From the NCBI GenBank assembly GCA_963576475.1, contig OY754972.1:31357107-31421106 (forward strand): DNA of 64,000 nucleotides, read 5' to 3'. A program made the translations under genes and the position numbers. Below the pieces are notes generated by a model, which was not told the origin of the DNA, did not search any database, and saw nothing but the letters and a program-made list of their open reading frames with translations. Source of the stretch: Molanna angustata (taxonomy: Eukaryota; Arthropoda; Insecta; Trichoptera; Molannidae). Below are positions 46,526 to 56,582 of this stretch, in pieces. Each line of letters begins with the position of its first letter. The first letter of the stretch is position 1.

Positions 46526-47295
46526 GAATTAATAACCTTATAATTAAATCTAGGCGATTTCTTGGCTGAAACTTCTCTCAGAATCCTGGCAACGGAGCTA
46601 TATGAGTTAAAATTATATTGCGCGATTAAAGCTACACCCCCTTTAAGTTTCTTCCACAGTCTGTCAGTGTATAAATCGTTATTGTTAACCCTCCCTTGGC
46701 TAAAACTGTCACCAACAACAAACGAAACGCGAAACTTGTTATTCGCAAGGCGAGTCTGTAGTGATTTTGTCGAGTCTAATAATCTTCGTGTGGTGAAAAT
46801 ACAAAATGAGGCGAGTTTGTTGTTGTGAAGTACCGATGAGTTCTCTCTTTCTCTCCGGAAGCTTTATCGCTTTTAATTTAAGCAATTAGTGTGACTTCAC
46901 TCAGCGGGACGCTAATTACAGAACGGCAGTTAGTGTGATTGAAACGTTAAAATGTTGATCATTACAACGATTGGTGACTTCCGACAAACAACGTAGCTGG
47001 TTTTTATAACAACGGACACTTTGATCTTAAATAATACACACTAAAGTTGTATGATTTTTATAGCTCACATAGATTTGTGCTATTTTGGCTCTTGTAAAAA
47101 TTGCGAAATATTTATTTCTTCTGTATAAACGCATATCAATTGTATATTATTTATTATTTTATTGTTTTGTAGGTCTTATACATATTCTTCCATTAGGTAC
47201 CTACATACATATCTCTTTTCCACGAGATTCGCGTAATACACAAAACGACTTCTGATGATGATTACAACAACCCAACATCTTAGCTTTAACGTTGG
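46526..47295. other. AT-rich sequence, no gene seen
   Basis: The + frame 46562-46828 (MAETSLRILATELYELKLYC...) has mixed composition and starts after a possible acceptor, but no matching exon or motif was found. Confidence 0.35.
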
Positions 47296-47402
47296 TCCAA
47301 CTGTCATACATGTTTAATATAGAAAACAAAATATCTTAAATTATTTATTAATTTGGGTTGAAGTGTGTCGACAGTTGGATCTCATGTTTTACATGCAACT
47401 AG
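47296..47402 (+). mobile_element. Minimal HLE-1 element (107 bp)
   Basis: TCCAACTGTCATACATGTTT at the left and GTGTCGACAGTTGGATCTCA, TGTTTTACATGCAACTAG at the right. Both termini, the subterminal inverted repeat and the 3' hairpin are present, with almost no interior and no microsatellite. Confidence 0.8.
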
Positions 47403-47925
47403 TCTATAAAAATATAAATTAAACTATTGTGGCTGAAGTAATTTTGTATGTAGTGAAAGCTAGACTCCAGAGTATTGTAATACATACTCGTAATGTACAA
47501 TGTGCTTAGTATGTAGACAATGCATTTTCCCATACCTACGTATTAGGTATTTCTCATCTTGATTGTGTGCAGGTACCTACCTACACTCACATTTCCCCTA
47601 AGCTAGTACTTACATAGGTACTACCGTGGTACTGGAAGCTGAGCCCAGCCTCCCGTAGTACGAGTAGTATTCCGGTATAATGAATGAGATTTACCTCCAC
47701 GTTCCGCTGCTATCCTGGGACGAACTGAGCATTTTTTGCTTCTCTTTTTACACCCTTTCCGAGTAAGTTTTCATAAGTTTGAAAAGCAATCATCGAATAC
47801 CATAAAATGTGACTATCTGTAGATATCGGCAGAGAGAGGTTTTAGTTAGGTATAAGAATAACAAATTTATTTAGTTTCCCTTTTCCTGAACACATGCTTG
47901 TGTCGCGTTTTATTTTATTAGGTTA
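47403..47925. other. AT-rich sequence, no gene seen
   Basis: Nothing recognised. Confidence 0.3.
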
Positions 47926-48440
47926 CTAGCTGAGAAGCATCGCTTCGCTCAGCTTCTAAGCTAGGGCTTTCAGCCTACTTTTTACCGCTGCGCGGTAAAT
48001 GGCCGCCTTCGGCGGTTCATGCAACAAAATGAAACGAAGCTTTTATGGTAGGTACTTAAAAAATATATTCGGTACAGTGTTAACCAACACCTGGTGGACG
48101 TCACAATGTCTAGTGGACTTCACAAGGTGCGGGCTTCCAGTCCATTGCTAGTGTTGTTTTTGCGACTACTCCGCATGGACACATGGCTCCAGCCACACGC
48201 CCCATGAACATGCCCATAACGATGCCAATAGTCCATGAAGACTTGGCCACTTCAACCTGAGCACCCGCGAGGAAGAACGAACGCTTGCCCTTAACCGTGA
48301 GTGCCGCGAAAAAAATAAATTACTCTGGATGCTGCAATTTATCGACCTGCATCTTCGCTTTGTGTCTCATGGGCATATTATGATGAGTAACAGCACTCTA
48401 TTCTCCATCATCAAAATGTAGTTAATTACCTCATTTTGAT
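47926..48440. other. GC-richer island with three hairpins and a ~65-codon unidentified frame
   Basis: Three GC-rich hairpins lie in 85 bp: AGCTGAGAAGC...GCTTCGCTCAGCT, TTACCGCtgcGCGGTAA and CCGCCttcGGCGG (about 47930-48020). Beyond them, the minus strand from about 48320 to 48110 is open: FAALTVKGKRSFFLAG, AQVEVAKSSWTIGIVMGMFM, GRVAGAMCPCGVVAKTTLAM, DWKPAPCEVH(stop). The same frame continues upstream past one TAA as MPMRHKAKMQVDKLQHPE. I do not recognise the protein. It may be a decayed gene, part of a mobile element, or chance. Confidence 0.4.
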
Positions 48441-48796
48441 TGTTTTTAAATAAGTATTTTTTTTATTTATGTTAGTCCAATTAATTCAAACTTTGGGTTG
48501 CCCATATAGAACGAATGTGTTTTTAAAGTTGTAACGTGCACAGCATACATTATTTTATAATAAATAATCAATAGTTGTTGATAATAATATTTCATTTTGA
48601 TGACCTTTTTATTATTTCGATATTATTCTCATCGGAAGAAAACTTATATTTTTTAACGCATTGCGGCGCTTTTGTGATGTCATTCAAATAATACTCCATA
48701 GTTAAATAATAATTAAATTTCAAGACCTGACACGAAAGTAGAAGGTATATAAATATTTTGTAATCTTATATATTTTCAAACTGTAATCAATAATCA

Positions 48797-49810
48797 CTAG
48801 TTGCATGTAACACATGAGATCCAACTGTCGACAGCGATAGTATGTATAGTTGAAGAATAAGTACCAAACCCATAAATACAAATTATTTATTATTTTATTT
48901 ATTATTTTATGATATTTAGTTTTCTATACAACACATGTACCTAGGTAGTCAAGATAGGATAGTATGGAGGTCAGTCTTTTTTTCCTACCCGGAATATGAA
49001 AACAGCATGATGGTATATGTATATTGTATGTTTAGAGATGAAGTATCAAACTATTAAGTCTTCTTTGATATTGTGTATAGGTGACTACCATACAAATTGT
49101 ATGAAGCGATGTCGTCACTAAATTCAATTTTATAAAAATTGTTAAAAAAAATTTGAGATGTACTGCTACAATGTTAATATTTTTTATATAAAATTAAATT
49201 ATCTAGTTGGGGTGTTTCGGCTTTTTTCGATATTTAAAAAAAAAATGGAAATATAGGCAGTTAAACTCATAAATTTATCTTAAAAAAAATAATTTTCTTA
49301 ATAAAAAATGTTTGAGAAACCCTGGAATTTTTTTGAAAAAACTAATTTGAGATTTTGTATTTGTCTATGTTTGTACCAATTTTCAGCGTTCTACCGTTTA
49401 TGGTTTCTGAGATATATGGAAAAATAAAATAAAAATTCAAAAGTTGATAACCCCTGACTGAAACAAAAATTCTAAATTCCGAGTATAAAAGTTTTGTAGG
49501 CCTGTAACTGTTTATATATTCTGAAATTTTAGGCTCTGTAAATTGAGCGGATCAAAAGTTATAAGGGGGGGGGGACACACAGACACACACACACACACAC
49601 AGACACACGAAATGTTCTACTCCGAATTCTGAGTAAATCCGTGTATGGAACATATATGCTGCGAAGCCTCTAAGTTGGTGGTTTTTGACTTCAAAATTGG
49701 AAAAGCCGTGAAAAAAGTAGACCTCTCCATACAATTCTCGCGTATTCTGGCTTGATACATTGTCGATATGTTAAGAGAACAAAGTTCTCCTGAACAAATC
49801 GACAGTTGGA
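48797..49810 (-). mobile_element. HLE-1 Helitron-like element, full length (1014 bp)
   Basis: CTAG end at 48797-48800 and TCC end at 49810; the flanks give A|T (CAATCA|TAAG). The core is in the order of the other full copies, with a short CA tract (49575-49608). Non-autonomous: no frame beyond microsatellite translation. Confidence 0.92.
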
Positions 49811-50220
49811 TAAGATTTTTGCTCTACTGTAAAATTGACGATTTTGACATAGTAAGGTTTCAAACGAAAGACAGACAGACAGACTGACATGAATTTAGCC
49901 GTGCACAAACATGTGCAAATACAGAACGACAATCTTACCAGGTCTACTTTATTTATATGCAGATGCAGATGCACACCTACACATATGTCGCTGGTTACCC
50001 CAAAGTGTGAGATATGCCGTGACGGTATGAATAAATGAACGGGAATAATGTTTATTTATGTATTTATTTACTTAACAATTTTTGTATATACCTACATATA
50101 ATATTGAATTGTGTAAATGGCGGACTTATTATTCCTGTCAACCATCTGAAAAAACAAAGTTACATGACGATCACGGCGAAAATGTTTTGGCGATCTACGA
50201 CGATCGGCCAAGAAATACGA
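49811..50220. other. Mixed repeat scraps
   Basis: Contains AGACAGACAGACTGACATG (49871), a piece related to the 14.8-kb LINE fragment (50000-50030) and a LINE-tail-like stretch AAATGGCGGACTTATT (50114-50133). No gene. Confidence 0.4.
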
Positions 50221-50290
50221 TGGTGGCAGAGCAGTTAGCGCGCTGGCTTAGTAAATCGCCAGTTCGAATCCTGCCACCACCGAATTCGTT
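50221..50290 (+). mobile_element. tRNA-like SINE head, family C
   Basis: GGTGGCAGAGCAGTTAGCGC, then GCTGGC, and B-box CAGTTCGAATCCTGCC. Similar to 51267-51337, but the anticodon arm is altered and shortened. Confidence 0.6.
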
Positions 50291-50488
50291 CACGAACAGG
50301 GCTGCGTTCACAATGAACGCCGAGTACACTTAGTGACGCTCTAAGCCGTTCATAATGACCGGAAACAGACGCTCGAAAGACACTCTGTGGCGTTCAGATT
50401 GAACTTCGAGTGTACGCAAACGCTCGGTAAAATTGTCAGGTGAAAAACGCTCTGACAGTTATAGTATCTGTTGACTTCTATTTTATCT

Positions 50489-50697
50489 AATAATAAATAA
50501 ATTTGGAATGGTAAAATAAAACCAAAGTTTTCAGTTCTACTAATTTAATGACACTGACTAGTTTCGGTCATCCAGTGACCATTTTCAAAGTGTCACTTTG
50601 AAAATGGTCACTGGATGACCGAAACTAGTCAGTGTCATTAAATTAGTAGAACTGAAAACTTTGGTTTTATTTTACCATTCCAAATTTATTTATTATT
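50489..50697. repeat. Perfect 209-bp palindrome with degenerate hammerhead-like arms
   Basis: 104-bp arms identical in reverse complement around a single central T at 50593. Each arm includes GGTCACTGGATGACCGAAAC followed by TAGTC. This is stem II + GAAAC + palindromic stem III ACTAGT + GUC of a hammerhead, but the catalytic core reads TTTGAAAA where CUGANGA is expected. The arms are therefore head-to-head relics of the motif at 25694-25758. Confidence 0.9.
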
Positions 50698-50699
50698 TG

Positions 50700-51060
50700 A
50701 AATGGATTTCTACCAAGAATTGTCCGTAGAAAAGTTAAAAAAAGTTCTATTTTATCTGTGGAATGATGATTTCTATTTGTTACTGTCAGTTGACATTATC
50801 TATGATGACAATATGCATTCACAAAGAGGTTAATTTAGAAAAATTAATCATTATTTACTCCACTGTCCAATTGCTGTCTTTCGATGAAAATATAACTTAA
50901 AAAGAGACATTGTACGATCAATGTCATTTGACTTTTAAAACGCCGGATACAACGTTTAGATTGAAACGCCACTTGAAAACGTTCAGTGAGATTGGTGTGA
51001 AAAACGCCATAATCTGAAACTTCAGGTACATCCAACGCCCGACGTCGAGCGTTGTATCTG
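50700..51060. other. AT-rich sequence, no gene seen
   Basis: Short frame 50844-51065 on the minus strand has no recognisable motif. Confidence 0.3.
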
Positions 51061-51061
51061 A

Positions 51062-51155
51062 ACATAGTCCTGCATAAACATTTATGCTTAATTTAAGGAA
51101 TGTATGAGGATGTATGTGTAATTGTTATACGGACATATTCATTCTTTTTATATTA
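51062..51155 (+). repeat. SINE C body fragment
   Basis: TTTATGCTTAATTTAAGGAA, GTATGAGGATGTATGTGTAA and GGACATATTCATTC parallel 51349-51432 behind the tRNA-like head at 51267, which suggests that both belong to one SINE family. Confidence 0.5.
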
Positions 51156-51266
51156 ATTCATGTTAATTCAACGCTTTATGCGCTAGAAAGTAATGCACAC
51201 CTCCACTTCTGTCGCTAGTGACCCCACTTTAGTAACTATTATTATTATTATATTAACTTTAGTAAT

Positions 51267-51440
51267 TCGGTGGCAGAGCGGTTAGCGCGCTGGGCTGGTA
51301 ATCCAGTGATCGCGAGTTCGAATCCTGCCTCGACCGATTTCGGTCATCTATAGCACAAGCATTTATTTGCTTATTTAAGGGAACGTAGGAAGATGTATAT
51401 GTACTTGTTTAACAAGGACATATTCATTTTTATTAAAAAA
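51267..51440 (+). mobile_element. tRNA-derived SINE, family C (tRNA-Thr(GGU)-like head)
   Basis: The head at 51267-51337 folds as a near-complete tRNA: acceptor TCGGTGG/CGACCGA (6 of 7 pairs), D-arm GCAGAGCGGTTAGCGCGC, anticodon stem CTGGG/TCCAG with loop CTGGTAA (anticodon GGT), T-arm GCGAG-TTCGAAT-CCTGC with one mismatch. The body after it recurs at 51062-51155, which favours a SINE. A mutated tRNA gene is the alternative. Confidence 0.6.
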
Positions 51441-51450
51441 AAAAATGAGG

Positions 51451-51749
51451 AACGTTCTAAAATTGTAGATTTTAGATTTACGGTCTTATTTCAGCGTTAT
51501 AAAATATCAAATTTGACTAAATGGAATAGGAACGTACCTATATTGGCTGGAACGTTCTTAAAAAGTTACGTATCATGAATAATTATGAAAATTATGAAAT
51601 TTTCATAATTATAAAATAGTCTAATTCAGTAACTTTTTAAGAACGTTCTGGCCAAAATAGTCACGTTTCTATTCCATTTAGTCCAAGTTGATATTTTATA
51701 ACGCTGAAATAAGACCGTTAATCTAAAATCTACAATTTTAGTATGTTCC
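51451..51749. repeat. Long inverted repeat (~119-bp arms, ~60-bp spacer)
   Basis: 51451-51569 pairs with 51629-51749 with a handful of differences (ATTTACGG versus ATTAACGG; ACTAAATGGAATAGGAACGT versus its counterpart). The loop contains its own AT palindrome (AAAATTATGAAATTTTCATAATT region). Likely a foldback MITE; no target duplication was identified. Confidence 0.8.
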
Positions 51750-52284
51750 TATTTTAGTTACAATAGTTACTGAATACGGGGTATTGTGGTATGTAATCCA
51801 TAGAATTTTCCAACAATTAATATAAAAATGAAAACGTCTACTCGATATTGTTTCGTTTTTGTGTCTCCCGCGGTTTTTTTTCATCAGAATTCCAAGCTGT
51901 GCTTTTGAGAGTTTCTCTCTCGCTCTCGTTGGAAGGTATATATATATGTGTGTGTGTGTTTGTGTGTGGGAGGAAGATCAGCTCGACTCCAGGGTTGAGG
52001 GGAGACTGGATCAATAAGGAGTGGGCGGCTCCCGGGCTATTACTATCGCGCCCCTGGATCTACTTACTCACTCTGAATGTACAGGGACCGCTTTATACAT
52101 TAGCATCATCTCAACATATTTGCCGTTTGACTTGAAACTTATAAGAATATGGAAAATTTTAATATCTACTATGACATATTACAGTGATCTAAATTATTTT
52201 TTTAGCATTATCATGTACATTCTTGTACATGTAAACAAACCTTTCCTGGGATAATTTTCAACCTAAACTTAATAAGTAAATACC
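51750..52284. other. No supported gene; GT microsatellite
   Basis: A short (TA)n(GT)n tract lies at 51936-51968, followed by a GC-richer stretch (GGGAGGAAGATCAGCTCGAC...) with a 95-codon + frame lacking motifs. Confidence 0.4.
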
Positions 52285-52850
52285 TAGAAGTGGCTTGTGG
52301 TCAACGCTAAACTCCTCACTAACAAGTCACTCCACAAAGTATTCAAATTTTGTATGGAAAGTATTCAGTATTTTTATAATATGAGTTTTTAAAATTATAT
52401 TTGATTTAAATATTTTATTATAAAAACTGATAATTCTTCAATGCCATTTTATGTAAGAGATGTGCCTTTTTTGCGATTTGAAAATAAAAATAACAAATTT
52501 CGAGTTTCCTGAGCTTGAGGTCACTTTGAAATATTTGGCAGTTAAAAAAAATGAGAAGCACTATTCAGATATCCTTCAAAATCTAATAGAGTCTAATTGT
52601 GTATTAAATCTGCAAATTTACCAAATTTGAAAAGAATTGAATGAGTATTTTAGTCTATAATCGATAAATAAGAATAAACACGCCGTACATAGCACATAGC
52701 ACACACACATATACTTTGTGATGAAACTTTCGTTATACAATCTCAGCATGATACTAGTTGTTAACTAATCTGCAATAAAAAATAGCCTTAGAAATTGCGA
52801 ATTCATAACTCCCCACTATATCCACCCCTTGGGTTAGTGAGGGGTAAAAA
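52285..52850 (-). mobile_element. HLE-2 Helitron-like element
   Basis: On the minus strand: TACCCCTCACTAACCCAAGG at the 5' end; TTAGTGAGGAGTTTAGCG then TTGACCACAAGCCACTTCTA at the 3' end. The subterminal repeats CCTCACTAA / TTAGTGAGG match each other. Interior words are shared with 18042-18518 and 57531-58086. Confidence 0.8.
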
Positions 52851-52939
52851 ATACAAATATAGTTTCATTAAGTTTTGGTTTACATTTAAAAAATGATATA
52901 CCTATTTTTGAAAGAAAAAGTTTTATTTATATATATATA

Positions 52940-52975
52940 TATATTTCTTTTTGTTTCAGGTAAGTCACATAAAGT
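52940..52975 (+). promoter_or_regulatory. Candidate recursive (zero-nucleotide exon) splice site
   Basis: ATTTCTTTTTGTTTCAG|GTAAGT, with the junction between 52959 and 52960. A strong polypyrimidine tract and CAG acceptor are fused directly to a consensus GTAAGT donor. This is the ratcheting-point signature used to remove long insect introns in steps. Its strand agrees with the exon at 68-129, about 52.8 kb upstream. The sequence match is direct; use in splicing is inferred. Confidence 0.55.
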
Positions 52976-53956
52976 ACATTTTGATTCTCTACATTGAATT
53001 GCATGGTTCGTGGTAAGATGGTGAGTTAACATACCTATGTTATTAATTTAAATTACAATACTCAGTTTTTTTTATAGGTACAGTAATCGGCTAATAGCTT
53101 GAAAAATAACGAGTGCGTATTTGCGTATATTGGTTAGTCAGTATATGTAAATAAATTCGCAAATTATTTGCCGAAACTAGTTATACTATGATCACAATAT
53201 ATAAGTATGTAACATACAGTGTGTCATGGTGTTTATACATTTTGATTAATCGCCCTGTCGGTACCTATATTGTGTCACGAACTATAAATTATACTAATTT
53301 TGGTGAGGGACTTTTGTGTGTTGGTTTTTTACGAACCCATTGTTGTTATTATTTGCATAGTTTTATTGTTTCAGTTCACACCAACGAAAATATGAAATTA
53401 TATATGAAAATAAAACAGGGTGACGGTATATTGATGTTTTATAAAATGAAAAACTCAAGTCAGTGTAAAAGATTCTATAAAATTACATGTTTTTTAGTTT
53501 TTTTTTAACTTAAGTACAAATTTAGTTTGGTGTTTTTCCGAATTGAACATGGATTTTACTAGATCTAAAAAAATATATAGGAATTCATTTCATATGTACA
53601 TATTATACAAAAAATACTTTTAATAGACGAATATTGAACACAAAACGATTCTTATCATAAATTTGTAACTTTATATGTTGCTATTTTGTATTAAAATTAT
53701 TCACAATAATTTACTTATCCATAACATTTTATTTGATCGAACAATGTAGTAAAATTATCCCCATGTAACGCATGTATGAGAATATTGAATTACTTTGAGA
53801 CTGTTCCCAAGACTCGTTTTACAGTAAACTTTACGTATAATATATAAATAATTAATTTATATTGTCACATTTTTATGGCCCTATCTTATAACGAATAACA
53901 TTAAATGTTGGAAATATATCCGTGACCCCTAAATAAAAAACGGCAAATTGTTAATT
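52976..53956. other. AT-rich sequence, no gene seen
   Basis: The 106-codon + frame at 53188-53508 is Tyr/Phe/Lys-rich with no motif or splice context. Confidence 0.35.
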
Positions 53957-54074
53957 TATAAACCATTTTTGAATTATTAATTAGCTATAAACCACTTGTT
54001 TTTTGAGTCACTTCGCGAAGTGACTCAAAAAACAAGTGGTTTATAGCTAATTAATAATTCAAAAATGGTTTATA
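53957..54074. repeat. Perfect 118-bp palindrome without spacer
   Basis: 59-bp arms meet at CTTCG|CGAAG (centre 54015/54016). No mismatch was seen from TATAAACCATTTTTGAATTA inward. It may be a foldback MITE or an assembly/amplification artefact. Confidence 0.9.
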
Positions 54075-54140
54075 TTAACTACCACAAAATATCCGCCGAA
54101 TCATTAAATGATGTTAATTTATATTTTATAATATTATATT

Positions 54141-54812
54141 TTGGGAGGAATATTTATACTTGGGGAGTATGTTTGAACGGAATGGAAGACCTGATAAAGA
54201 CATTGAAAGAAGAGTTATGGCAGGTAATAGAATAAACGGAGCTCTCAGACCAGTAATGTCCGATCCAAGCATCTCAAAGAAACCCAAAATTGCCGTGCAT
54301 AATGCAATTGTAGTGCCCACTTTGATGTATGCCAGTGAAACATGGACGTGACAAAAGACGCATGAAAGTAGAATAAATGCTGTGGAAATGAGATCACTAA
54401 GAAGAGTATGTAATAGAACGATATATTATGATAGAATAAAAAATGAGGACATAAGGAGGGAATGCAAGATAAAGAAGAGTATTATATGTAAATTGAAAGT
54501 GAATTCCTTGAGGTGGTTTGGAAATATTGAAAGAATGAATGATGAACGACTGACCAAAAAAATATACATGGGTTTAAGAGATGGAGTGAATAGCAGGGGC
54601 CGCCCCAGAAAGGGATGGCATGACCATGTGAATGATATTTTGAAAGAAGGAAATATAAGAAGCTTGAATAATCGACGAGCATGTATGAGACGATGCATGG
54701 ATGTAAAGGAAGCTAGGAATGTGTGCAAAAATAGAGGAGTATGGCGCTCGGTTCTCTCTGCCTACCCCGTAAGGGATATGGCGTGATGGTATGTATGTAT
54801 GTATGTATTTTG
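54141..54812 (+). pseudogene. Non-LTR retrotransposon ORF2 3' end, nearly intact
   Basis: From LGSMFERNGRPDKDIERRVM through LMYASETWT(stop at 54350)QKTH, then VEMRSLRRVCNRTIYYDRIK, LRWFGNIERMNDERLTKKIY, GRPRKGWHDHVNDILKEGNI and VWRSVLSAYPVRDMA(stop). About 210 codons with a single in-frame TGA, the post-RT region of an insect LINE. The tail is (TATG)n at 54788-54810. It is 5' truncated, and the RT core is missing. Best-preserved member of the family at 4657 and 9661. Confidence 0.85.
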
Positions 54813-56582
54813 GGGAAATAGATTCATGTTCAATTAATATCTTACACAGTTTTCGTAATATTACTTCTAGAAATTAATCTGAATTTCAGAGTCAGATTAG
54901 TTTTTTTCTGTATGATGTTCGTCGGGGTACACGTCTGGGTTCCTCATTATTCAATATGTCCGCACATTATGTGATGTATTCACTTTATTTTAATCAAGAT
55001 CTGCTTTACTTTATTCACAATGTCTGAAATAGCTTTATTGTTTAATAAATATTTAATCAATGGCAATGCTTTGATTGCTGTTGATGTATTATATTTTTTT
55101 TTATTATAACGTAATATTCATTTCTCATCCTTTTTTCCTTTGTATTTCTGTAAATGCTATTGATATAATGAAATCAATTACACCAAAAAATTTTAAGCAT
55201 TCGTTTGCTTAACATTTAATATTAAAATATTTCGATATCAACACCTCTGTCGATTTCATAACCATGAATAGAGAAACACTTGTTAACATAAATGGGCGGG
55301 TAAACACAAGATTGTCTACATCACCTGTCTTTGTCTGTAGAAATGGAAACATCACCCCTCGAGCTCAAATAAAATCGTCTCCCTGCTCACAACAATAAAA
55401 TCTTCAAAACTGTATTCGTTTGTCGATCCGAACCCAACCCTTAGCATTGTGCTTTATTGAATCAAACAACTCACTTTGCCGTGTCACGTTGTTGGCTATC
55501 ACAGTTCACAATCCACTGGCCCATAATGTCACGCAATAACAGTTTCAATATTACATATGTACTACTTGGACGTATTTTGTGTAGTTAATGACATTTCTCG
55601 TTTTCTGCCTTCTTGAACCATTTTGTTAATGACGGCAAGAAATGTTCTGAAACATTATCATTGTTTTGCTCTGCTTGTAATCCTTAGACTACCTACCTCT
55701 ATATTTCATATACATATCTATACCCTTTTAGCAAGAGTTCTTTGTCCTTGTTGCATCAGACACCAATTTATTTTCCCGACAGGGAAAAAAATCCAATGTT
55801 TGCGCATATGCAATAATAAAAATATTCGACCAATTTATTTTGTTTTGTTTATTTTTATTAGATTTTTAACACTGGTCATATTATATGTATGCTATCATTG
55901 AAATAAGAGTAATATTAATGAACGATGTGTCATAATATTATGTTGGTTATGCCATTAAACCTTGATGTTTTTTCTCAACGTTGTCTGCGGTATTTGTTAT
56001 CATATTTTTTAAATTTTATTTTAGTTATTTGTATAATTTATTATTATTACTGTATGAAGTTATTTAGTTTTTTTACAAGTATATTATGATTCAAGTGGTA
56101 TTATGATGATAGTATATCAGAGTCATCTCAATGTAATATTTTCGTTTAAAGATTTCTATTAGTTTATAAATAGTTATTTTGTGTTTGAAAGATATTATGG
56201 AGGGAGGGAGAGAGAGAGAGAGAGAGAATATTTGTATATGAAATGGAATGCGAAAGGGAGTAGCTAAACTGCTGTGCAGGGTCAGATTTTTTCTATCATT
56301 TTCTGGTGTCCCATCAGGGCCGAGTAATCGAAACTATAACAGGAAACAAATACATCTTAAATATATACCTATTTCATTACCCATTCTGAATGTTGCCTTT
56401 TTTAGGTGAGGCAAGACTGATATGTGGGTATACACGCATGTGTCGTGCTTCCTTTTGTAAGGTAGTCCACATCCATTTTTATGTTAAACCAGTTATTAAC
56501 GGGTAAACCAACTTTCGTGCATGACAACGTCTGTCGGGTCCACTAGTTTTTTTTATAATATTTGGTAACCCATCCTCTAGAG
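54813..56582. other. ~1.8 kb without a supported gene
   Basis: AT-rich. Includes an inverted fragment of repeat G at 55765-55840 (TTATTTTCCCGACAGGGAAA, AATCCAATGTTTGCGCATAT), a (GA)n microsatellite at 56202-56226, and a weaker acceptor-donor fusion at 56405/56406 (CCTTTTTTTAG|GTGAGG). Confidence 0.4.

Noticed and set aside
53060..53095. Acceptor-donor fusion TTTTTTTTATAG|GTACAG
   Set aside because: The donor is far from consensus; probably chance in AT-rich sequence.
53188..53508. 106-codon frame near the recursive splice candidate
   Set aside because: Composition follows base bias; no motif and no supporting splice sites.
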